Assembly (NCBI GenBank): GCA_030063045.1
Contig: JAQSEB010000139.1
Location: 434,001-498,000 of the forward strand
Source of the DNA: Pratylenchus scribneri
Taxonomy: Eukaryota > Nematoda > Chromadorea > Rhabditida > Pratylenchidae
DNA length: 64,000 nt
Direction of reading: 5' to 3'
Under the pieces are notes generated by a model, which ran no database searches, was not told where the DNA came from, and saw nothing but the letters and a program-made list of their open reading frames with translations. Shown one piece after another: positions 55,331 through 64,000 of this stretch (position 1 is the first letter of the stretch; every line of letters starts with the position of its first letter). A program made the position numbers and the translations under genes.

Positions 55331-56375
55331 AAATGGCACCATCCAGGTCAAATTCTTTTATTCCAATTTCTCCTTACTTAAAAGAAGCTCCTAAAAATGT
55401 GGCCTCCTTTTTAATGCCAAAATGAGAGAAAATTTGCCGCCTCTTCCTCCTTGCCATTGTAATCCAACCCTCTTCCTTCTTTTCCCCTAAAATACAGTAA
55501 ATTTGGCACACCCAAAAAGTGCCGAAAAAATGCCGATGGAGGACGACGGGCTGTGTGCTTAATCCATAAAATATAAAAGGGAATTTGCCCCACTGTTCAT
55601 TTTTGGCCAAATGATGTGCAAAACTATGGCCTTCTGGCGCCATTGCACTGCTTTTTGCCTACTTTTTAAGGCCGCCAACCTTTTCGGCCTCCCTATTCTC
55701 TTTAAAAGGGCCCAATCCTATCCAAAGTAAGGAGGAGACTGACTGAGGACGAGCAATTGCCGCCGCTGCTGCCGCCCCCGGACTTTTTATATGCTTCTGA
55801 ATGGATTTGGCCATTCCGAGGCACATCACACAGCTTTGTTGGTTGGTTAGCCTAAAATGATTCTTCCTTTCCTTTCACATCGCCAATCCAATCCGCCATC
55901 ATCCCATTCCGGGGGCCATCAATTCCATCCCCGGAGTTTCCCCCCTTCCCTTTTCCCTTTCCATTCCTCGAGACCCGATTCTCGCGGTCTTCTCTCCTGG
56001 CTTTATCCATTTGGCCAATCCTTTTGGGCTTCTCTCTTTGGAAAACTCAACACATGGCGCCCTAATATTCCCTTCGCTGGCTGCTTTGATCGAAAAAGGG
56101 CCGAGCCATCCAATAAATGGGCACAACACACAGACAAAAAGTTAGATCCTTTTGAGCCGAGATTTGGTCCCGAAGGCAAAAGATGGCTTTGAAGACAAAA
56201 GTCCAATTTTGATGGCCTTTTCTAGTTCTCTTCGATCCACACACATTTTACCTCACCCCAAATGGGTAATGCATTCTGCTCGAATTTTTATTTAATTTCC
56301 ATCATTTCTCCGCTTTTCCTCATCAATCTCGCCGCCCTTTTTTTCGGTAGGAGACGATCCAACAAATGGTACATT
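55331..56375. other. Unassigned stretch
   Basis: Pyrimidine-rich at 55850-55990. Frames up to 111 codons (55857-56192) lack start context, splice partners or motifs. GCCGCCGCTGCTGCCGCC at 55759 is a short triplet run. Confidence 0.4.
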
Positions 56376-56377
56376 CT

Positions 56378-57230
56378 TTTGGCCATAATTTAGCGAGGAA
56401 TTAACCAATAGACGATATATCATTGAAAAGTTTAAAGCGTCCTCTATAAATTAGGATTTATAAATTTTATTTAATCCATGGTTAAATGTGTTTTTCTTCT
56501 TTCCTGAAAATGTTGGCCAAAATGTGTTTTAATGTCCGCCAAAATGTGTTTTAATGTTCGCCAAAATGTGTTTTAATGTCCGCCAAAATGTGTTTTAATG
56601 TTCGTCAAAATGTGTTTTAATGTTCGCCAAAATGTGTTTTAATGTTCGCCAAAATGTGTTTTAATGTTCACCAAAATGTGTTTTAATGTTCGCCAAAATG
56701 TGTTTTAATGTTCGCCAAAATGTGTTTTAATGTCCGCCAAAATGTGTTTTAATGTTCGCCAAAATGTGTTTTAATGTCCGCCAAAATGTGTTTTAATGTT
56801 CGCCAAAATGTATTTTAATGTCCGCCAAAATGTGTTTTAATGTTCGCCAAAATGTGTTTTAATGTCCGCCAAAATGTGTTTTAATGTTCGCCAAAATGTC
56901 TTTTAATGTTCGCCAAAATGTGTTTTAATGTTCACCAAAATGTGTTTTAATGTTCGCCAAAATGTGTTTTAATGTTCGCCAAAATGTGTTTTCCCTTTCC
57001 GGAAAATGTTCGCCAAAATGTGTTTTCCCTTTCCGGAAAATGTTCGCCAAAATGTGTTTGAATTTGATAAACCCCAGTTTTGGAGGAAAGGCCACTTATT
57101 TTTACAAATTATCTATAGTTTTCAAAAAATTAGAAAAGCCACTTTTTAGAGGACATTTAGGGCTTTCACTTAGCATAGGCCTTCATAAATTCGTTGCTTC
57201 CTTGTTGGGCTATAGCCAAAAGAACTGCTT
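56378..57230 (-). repeat. MITE-A copy 15, split by a minisatellite
   Basis: The left arm and part of the centre lie at 56378-56490. The rest of the centre and the right arm lie at 57058-57230 (ATAAACCCCAGTTTTGGAGG onward, ending TCCTTGTTGGGCTATAGCCA). Between them is the 22-bp array. Confidence 0.8.
56508..57060 (+). repeat. 22-bp minisatellite AATGTTCGCCAAAATGTGTTTT
   Basis: About 24 units alternating TTCGCC and TCCGCC (rarely TTCACC or TTCGTC). The last units carry an extra CCCTTTCCGGAA segment. It sits exactly inside a MITE-A copy. A 309-codon frame running from here to 57879 is a composition artefact. Confidence 0.95.
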
Positions 57231-57952
57231 AAAGTTATCGAAATGTGCTGTTTCGCCGCTTTTCCTCCATTCCGCCGCCCTTTTTGTCCCGGAATCGTCC
57301 ATTCCCTATTCCAATTTCATTCCATTTCCCAATTCCATTCCGGGGAATGCTCGTCCACCCAACTATTGCCCACCGAATTGGCCATTCATCTTCTCCGCCC
57401 TCACCCCTCCAATCCAAATGAACCAAAAACTTCCGCAAGCCGGCGGCGCCATCCATCCATTCCCAATTCCCATTCAAGGACTCCACAGCTGTAATCCCAT
57501 CCTTCTTCCTCCTCTTTTCCTTTTTAATGGCCCCAGATCGATCTTCTTCCCCTCCTTTTCAAGCCAAAAATGGCCAAATGTGTTCAATTTTTTGAATCAA
57601 TTTTCCCCTCCCTTTTTTGATTCCATTTTGTTGTCAAAAATTGAGTATATTTCTATGTATCCCATCAGACTTATCAATCTATCAATTAATATTATTTTAA
57701 TTGATTTTGGTAAAAGAATCCAATGCAGAAAACTTAGTTTTTGTTCTCAAAATGAAATTAGCTTCATTAATATTCAAGCTTTCCAAGCTTTTTGGATTCA
57801 CATTTCCTATTCATTAAAGCATGATTCAAATTATTTTCCCCAACGTTCCGCCCATCAAATCTCGCCCATATTATTCTAATTATATTAATTTATTTTCCCC
57901 CAATTTCTTTTCTTCCCGAACACAGAATTTATACAACATTTAAACCCAAAAA
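57231..57952. other. Upstream region of the SRF gene
   Basis: Pyrimidine-rich to 57620, AT-rich after. ACACAG ending near 57925, about 28 bases before the start codon, could be a trans-splice or 5'UTR acceptor. No gene is called. Confidence 0.45.
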
Positions 57953-60900
57953 ATGTTCATAAAAGAGGAGGCGGCTGGCCCCAATAATGTCAGTAGCAGT
58001 GAATCCTCCCCATTCATTGGCACATCAACGGCTACGGCTGATGCCATCCAATCTGAATTGGAACGAATGTTGGCGCAATTTAATCGAGAAGCTGTCAAAA
58101 AGGAAGAAGGAATTGATGAAGACGAAATTGGTGAACCGGACATTGGCATTGGGGACAGTGGCGGCGAGGATGGCGATGGGGATGAAGAAGAGGAGGAAGA
58201 GGAAGAAGAAGAGGAGGAGGATGAAGAAGTGGCGGAGAATGGCAACAATGAAAAGAATGGATCAAAGGTGGGCTAAAATCCCAACAATGGTTAGAGGCGA
58301 TTCAAAACCGACATAATTCTTTTGGACATATCTCAACGAGGCATTAGCCAATCCAGGAAGGCGATATAACATTTGAAAGCCTAAAGTGGCTTCTATAAAG
58401 TGGCTTCATTAACTTTTATGAAATTTTGTTTTTTAAAAAAATTAGTCTTTGAGTGTAATAAACCCAAATTTTTTGAGGAAAAGTCGTTATTTTACAAATT
58501 ATTTTAAATTTTCAAAAAATTAGCTTAGCCACTTTTTAAAGGACATTTAGGGCTTTCAAATGGCATATCGCCTTCCTGAATTGGTTGATTCCTTGTTGAG
58601 TTATGGCCAAAAGAACAACTAAGAACAACTAGGATATTGTTTGAATTGGCGTCTTCCCATTCCGTGGTGAAAAATTTTACGGAAAAAAGGTTGCTTCCTA
58701 AAATTAAGCTTCTTCCATTCAAAGTTTAAACCTAAAAATGTTCAAAATTTCAAATGGAATTAATTCCACCATCCCCACTTTTTTCCCTCATCCTTTTTTG
58801 GTTGCCTTTCCCGCCCCTTTCCTCCCCCAATTCCTCCCTTTCCATTTCCGGACATTATACTGTACAAAAATGGGAGGAGGCGAAAAGAGCGAGGGAAGGG
58901 GAGGGAGGAAGAAGGACAAAAGAGGCGAGGCAGCCCCACCCTTTTTTGCCTTTTCCATCTTTCCTCATATTAAACCCTTTTAAGAAAATTAATTTATGCG
59001 CGATTTGGCCTTTTCTGGGCACACATTGGCTCGGTAAAAGTTTTATTCCATCCTCAATTCTAGAATAAGGAGAATTTGAGATCAAAAAGTGCGTACGAGG
59101 ATAAAAAGCTAAAACTTCCAAACGGAAAAAAATGTTCTAAACTTCCCAAAATTTATTCTCAAAAAATGCCTGCAATCAAAATTGGTCGCCACACCGGATT
59201 TGGATACAAAAATTCCCCCAATAAACCATCTAGCATGGAATGGATACACAATCAAAATTGGGGGGGGGGGGGGGGGGGGGGGGAGGATAGGTGACGGAGG
59301 CAATAAATGAGAGGAAAAAATGGCTAATTGGGCAACAGCAAAAGACACGAATGGAAGATGGGAGCGCGCGAATATTTGTTGTTATTATTATATGTCAATT
59401 GGGAAAAAAGGGCTCCATTCATTTCTTCTCCACATTTTTGTGTGGCGCACAGGCAAAGCTCCGGTTTGGGTTGGCTGGCAGCAAAGGCCGGCTGACGGGG
59501 AAATGTGAATTAGAAATGGATGGGAAAATGACTGCAATTGGGAAAGTAATATTGTCCCCCATTAGCCGCATATTTGGGTCCGGGCATTTGGAAAGGGGTG
59601 GGCTGGCATATAATCCAATGAGGGTGGCTAATTTGAGAAGGAGGATCCAATTTTTGGGTGCCATTTGGGCGCATTCAGTTCAATTCAATCCAAATATTCA
59701 TCAAAATATTCTTAGTTAAGCAAATGAGAAAATGCCAAACTCGATCAAATTTGGCTAAGCAAATCAAAATCGGTATCCCAAGGGTTTATTGGTCGAAAAT
59801 CGACTCCTAAAATCATCAACTGCCATTGGCCTAAATCTACCAGAATTTTGCCTTTTCCTCTCCAATTTCCCATTTTGGTTACAAATTCATTTTTAAGGCC
59901 ATTTCTTTTCCTTTCATTTCCATCCACATTCATATGGGAAGAAGTAAACAATCAAGACAATAAAAAAAGCTCCAGAAATTATTAGTAGGCTAATTAGCGC
60001 AAGCCAATCCAGGAAGAAGTCCTTGGCCCAATTTTTGGTCGTGGCGGATTCGTCACCAAATTAGACATTTGTTGGATTGGTGGATGACCCGATCATTTCC
60101 CTTCCTTTCCATATTTGATATGTTTTGTGATGTGCCCCCATTTTTGTGCAATTGGGACTTTTTGATGGGCTTCCCGATGGAAAATTGTGAATGGAATGGG
60201 GATGGCTGGAATTGGCGAAAATATTGGGGGAAAATGAGATTGAATGTGGATCCTTGAATGGACAAAAAAAACATTGAGAATGAGGAATGGAGGGGGGAGA
60301 ATTTGATTGGCGAAAAATATAGGGGGGAAATTGTTCAAAAGTTCATTTTTGGGAGGGCAAATTTCCTGTAAGGAATATATTTCCCAAAATTGGAAATGCC
60401 ATTTAATTATTATTAATATTGCCAACCAAATAACTCTTGGAAAATTTGGCATTTACTTAAGGCCATAAAATGTGGCCAAATCACTGATTTTTCTATTTTT
60501 AAACTCACCTTTCCCATTTTTAAATATATAATTAATCCCAAGTCTAAATTCTTCCTTTTATGGCCAAAAGATTTGGCCAATCCTTTTGTCACTTTACCAA
60601 ATTAAATTTGGACTAAATTAATCCAAAGAAGCCAGGAAAAACAGAATGGCATTTTAGGCAATTTATAAATAATTAAAATTATTATTTCAGACAATGTCTA
60701 CAATGTTGGAAAATGGCACAACACCAAATAAAAACAACAACAATGTTTTGTTGGGAAGTGGAAAAGTGGCACCACACAAAAAAGGGAATGGAGGCGGTGG
60801 TGGACTATTGCCAAATGGGAAGAAGACAAAGGGCCGAGTGAAAATCAAAATGGAATATATTCACAACAAATTGAGGCGATACACAACATTCAGCAAACGA

Positions 60901-63462
60901 AAAACGGGCATCATGAAGAAGGTGGGCTTGACTTTATTTCCATTCTCGGGTGAAACAAATTACAAATTTCCGGAATGAAACATAAAAATTACAACATTTT
61001 TCGGAGAACAGGCGGAATTATTTAAAACTTAGTCAAACAGGCGGAATTATTTAAAAATTAGTCAACCAGGCGGAATTATTTAAAACTTAGTCAACCAGGC
61101 GGAATTATTTAAAACTTAGTCAACCAGGCGGAATTATTTAAAACTTAGTCAAACAGGCGGAATTATTTAAAAATTAGTCAACCAGGCGGAATTATTTAAA
61201 ACTTAGTCAACCAGGCGGAATTATTTAAAACTTAGTCAACCAGGCGGAATTATTTAAAACTTAGTCAACCAGGCGGAATTATTTAAAACTTAGTCAAACA
61301 GGCGGAATTATTTAAAACTTAGTCAACCAGGCGGAATTATTTAAAACTTAGTCAACCAGGCGGAATTATTTAAAACTTAGTCAACCAGGCGGAATTATTT
61401 AAAACTTAGCCAACCAGGCGGAATTATTTAAAACTTAGTCAATCAGGCGGAATTATTTAAAACTTAGTCAATCAGGCGGAATTATTTAAAACTTAGTCAA
61501 ACAGGCGGAATTATTTAAAACTTAGTCAAACAGGCGGAATTATTTAAAACTTAGTCAATCAGGCGGAATTATTTAAAACTTAGTCAAACAGGCGGAATTA
61601 TTTAAAACTTAGCCAACCAGGCGGAATTATTTAAAACTTAGTCAATCAGGCGGAATTATTTAAAACTTAGTCAATCAGGCGGAATTATTTAAAACTTAGT
61701 CAATCAGGCGGAATTATTTAAAACTTAGTCAAACAGGCGGAATTATTTAAAACTTAGTCAACCAGGCGGAATTATTTAAAACTTAGTCAATCAGGCGGAA
61801 TTATTTAAAACTTAGTCAAACAGGCGGAATTATTTAAAACTTAGTCAAACAGGCGGAATTATTTAAAACTTAGTCAATCAGGCGGAATTATTTAAAACTT
61901 AGTCAAACAGGCGGAATTATTTAAAACTTAGTCAAACAGGCGGAATTATTTAAAACTTAGTCAATCAGGCGGAATTATTTAAAACTTAGTCAACCAGGCG
62001 GAATTATTTAAAACTTAGTCAACCAGGCGGAATTATTTAAAACTTAGTCAAACAGGCGGAATTATTTAAAACTTAGTCAAACAGGCGGAATTATTTAAAA
62101 CTTAGTCAAACAGGCGGAATTAAACTTTTTCCAGCGGAATGAAAAACACTAAAACTTCAAATATTTTATTTTATCCGAAATTAAGTAGCTTTTTTAATCC
62201 AATTATACACTAAAAAATTAATTCTTTTTCCACCTACGTGTCACCTAATAAAAATTCCCCGATCCCAGCTTTCATTTATTATTTGTGCATTTCAGGCCAA
62301 TGAATTGTCCACGCTGACTGGCACCCAAGTGATGTTGTTGGTCGCCTCCGAAACTGGGCATGTTTATGCATATGCCACCAGCAAATTGCAACCAGTCATC
62401 CTGTCCGAGCCAGGCAAACAACTCATTCAACGATGTTTGAGTGCACCGGATGGTCAGTTTTGGAATAAGCTTTTTAATTAGTCAAATATCTCTTGAAGTT
62501 TAAGAAGCATAAAATTTGCCAAAGTTAGAAATAATAATATGGAATCCTACATCGGTATTTTGGCCTATAGCTCGACTAAGCTTTACCTTTTTTGTGGATG
62601 TATATATCATTTTAAAGCCCTGAATTTCCTCTACAAATTAGTTTAATTTTTAATAATATTAGAATTTAACTGCATCGGTTTTTGGTAATCTAAATAAGAC
62701 TTTAACCGATTTTTTGAAACCATATATTATTTGATGATGAATCTATGTTTTCTTAACAAATTGGCTTAAATAATTTTATATTAAAATTGAACTTTAACAA
62801 ATTAAAAATCCCGAAATTAGTATATCAATTTGTTCGTCCGTCCTTCAAAAATGTACATTTTTTTGTTCCTTCCCCATTTCTTCTCTTTCCAATACCGTAA
62901 TCCCTCTTCTCCTCCCCCTCCCTCATTCATTCCTTTTTGGGAAAGGGGAGGGAAAAGAAGAAAGAACCAATCCTCGAGGGCGCGGCAAAGAAGGGCGGGA
63001 ATTTTGAAGAAGGAATAAACCAAATTCAAAAATAAATAATTTAAGGACAGAAGGGGTTAGAATAATTATTTTCCCCCAAAAACATTTTGGGTCTACTATA
63101 TTAAATTTTATGGCATTGTCCCAAAAAATTTTGCAGACCAAGTCCAGGATTTGGCGCCAAGCCGAACAGAATTTACATTTGAGCCACCGGCAATGGGCTT
63201 AATTGGAGGAGGTGGCCAAGGAGTGAATAACAGCAATATTACAAATGGGCCCATAAATGGTGGATCGACAACGGGTCAACGAAAACGAAAGGCAACAGCA
63301 GCGGTAACAATGATTGGCACTGGCACCGGAAATGCCTTCAATTCCGCCGCCATTTCTTCCTCAACCAATTCATTGGCCAACAGCAATTTGTTGGGAGGCC
63401 AAATCGATTCTACATCCCCGGCTTCTTTCTCTGCTGCTGGAATGACGGTGAGCGAATTCTAA
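57953..63462 (+). CDS. unc-120: Serum response factor (MADS-box), unc-120 orthologue; 3' end uncertain
   Basis: Exons: 57953-58267, 60691-60921, 62296-62452, 63137 onward; phases agree. Exon 1 encodes an acidic N-terminus with a run of about 20 D/E. The MADS box starts near residue 150 (KKTKGRVKIKMEYIHNKLRR, then YTTFSKRKTGIMKK) and continues across intron 2 as NELSTLTGTQVMLLVASETG. It ends in the SAM-like segment KLQPVILSEPGKQLIQRCL. SRF dimers bind CArG boxes in the nucleus; unc-120 drives muscle gene expression in C. elegans. Exon 4 adds a G/N/S-rich tail. Read straight on, the frame stops at 63462 (VSEF). But ATGACG|GTGAGC at 63448 is a good donor, so more exons probably lie beyond the window. 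An alternative start is the ATG at 60694. Intron 1 is 2.4 kb, and intron 2 carries a 1.1-kb array. Confidence 0.9.
58315..58615 (-). repeat. MITE-A copy 16
   Basis: Lies in SRF intron 1, 50 bases after exon 1. Complete, with CTCAACGAGGCATTAGCCAA first and GGTTGATTCCTTGTTGAGTT last. Confidence 0.85.
59260..59283 (+). repeat. 24-base poly(G) tract
   Basis: Uninterrupted run of G in SRF intron 1. The rest of that intron (58620-60690) holds overlapping short frames but nothing I can support as a gene. Confidence 0.9.
61005..62121 (+). repeat. GGCGGAATTA minisatellite, array 7 (type B units)
   Basis: Largest array, about 38 units of 29 bp (GGCGGAATTATTTAAAACTT plus AGTCAACC, AGTCAAAC or AGTCAATC) inside SRF intron 2. 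Left flank TTTCCGGAATGAAACATAAA, right flank CCAGCGGAATGAAAAACACT. Unit variants alternate irregularly, with local runs. Confidence 0.95.
62560..62650 (-). repeat. MITE-A fragment
   Basis: A decayed single arm in SRF intron 3 (GGCCTATAGCTCGACTAAGC, then TTTTAAAGCCCTGAATTTCC). Confidence 0.5.
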
Positions 63463-64000
63463 ATTTTGCCTTTTGTTGTGCCGCCTTTCCCTTTCTCCTC
63501 TCCTAATTCCATTTTCGCAACATTTCAAAAATGGCCAGAAAAAAATGCAAATTTTCGGCAAAAAAGACTTTATTGTTTCGCGCAAAATGGCCGCTTGCCA
63601 CTAATTTGTGAGAAAATTGGACTAGAATAGAAATGGAAAAGCGAACAAAAAAAGTTGGTGAGAAAAAGGCAAGAAAATGGGTAAAAAATGTTCAAAAAAG
63701 TTGATGAGAAAAGGGAAAGAAATTTGGGAAATATCCCACTAATCCGCGCGCTTATTATAAATAATAACAAAAATAGGCCCTTCCCCAATTTATCAAAATA
63801 TATTCATTCAAAATTGGCCTCTTTTTGAATGTAATACTTCATTTTCATTCATTTTAAAAACATTCTAATTATTAATTAGAATTAGAATCGCTCAAAATCG
63901 GAATTTTCTAAAAATCGTTTCCGGTTTTTTAAATCATTTCCTTACTTTATAATATTTTCTCCATTCCAAATTCGTACAAAATTTGGCAGCTTAAATTTGC
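63463..64000. other. Window end, probably SRF intron
   Basis: No exon recognised. If the donor at 63448 is used, this is intronic; if not, it is 3'UTR and spacer. Confidence 0.45.

Noticed and set aside
56950..57879. A 309-codon plus-strand frame
   Set aside because: It begins in a minisatellite, crosses a MITE-A arm and continues through pyrimidine-rich DNA; no domain.
59291..59719. 142-codon frame in SRF intron 1
   Set aside because: No splice partner or domain, and it overlaps an equally long antisense frame.

Overview
The window looks like a chromosomal piece of an AT-rich nematode genome. The host genes have many exons and short introns with TTTCAG-type acceptors. Several start codons sit just behind a TTTTCAG, as expected for spliced-leader addition. 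The one 5S rRNA gene has the nematode type sequence. The gene content (SPOP-like BTB protein, secreted phospholipase A2, FMRFamide-type receptor, SRF/unc-120) and two GC-AG introns fit a plant-parasitic tylenchid, possibly a cyst nematode. That placement is inference; no species-specific marker is visible.

Layout. Bases 1-5800 hold no convincing gene. At 5850-9725 there is a complete LTR element (5-bp target duplication AAAAT) whose only long ORF, 1015 codons, runs into its 3' LTR. It interrupts a field of TCTGAGA/TCTCAGA motifs that also contains a GC-rich 42-bp satellite (10085-10885). A ten-exon neuropeptide-type GPCR gene occupies 12100-17583, followed by a 5S rRNA gene (18118-18236). A six-exon coiled-coil gene (18980-21541, minus), a secreted PLA2 (22022-23194) and a hemopexin-like secreted protein (26290-31127) come next. 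Then follow an acid-lipase-family gene (31625-37358, minus) and a BTB/SPOP-like gene (38295-39111). A compact hAT-type transposon (39634-41186) has an 8-bp target duplication and its own small spliced gene. Beyond it are a SLIRP-like RRM gene (42417-43487), the complex I assembly factor CIA30/NDUFAF1 (44327-47537, minus) and an unassigned gene with an F-box-like first exon (47889-48948, minus). The stretch 49000-57900 is gene-poor and full of MITEs and tandem repeats. The SRF/unc-120 MADS-box gene begins at 57953 and probably continues past the window end.

All exon models were assembled by hand from splice signals. In every one the exon phases agree across all junctions, which is the main support for them. 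The genes are ordinary, largely unrelated single genes; no pathway cluster is apparent.

The unusual component is the repeat landscape. Seven tandem arrays share the core GGCGGAATTA but have three different unit bodies. Two of them have the same order of unit types, which suggests the arrays move as pre-formed blocks. A palindromic MITE of about 300 bp is present in about 16 full copies, mostly in introns. A second MITE family of about 250 bp has seven copies. Several individual transposons can be delimited to the base by target-site duplications.
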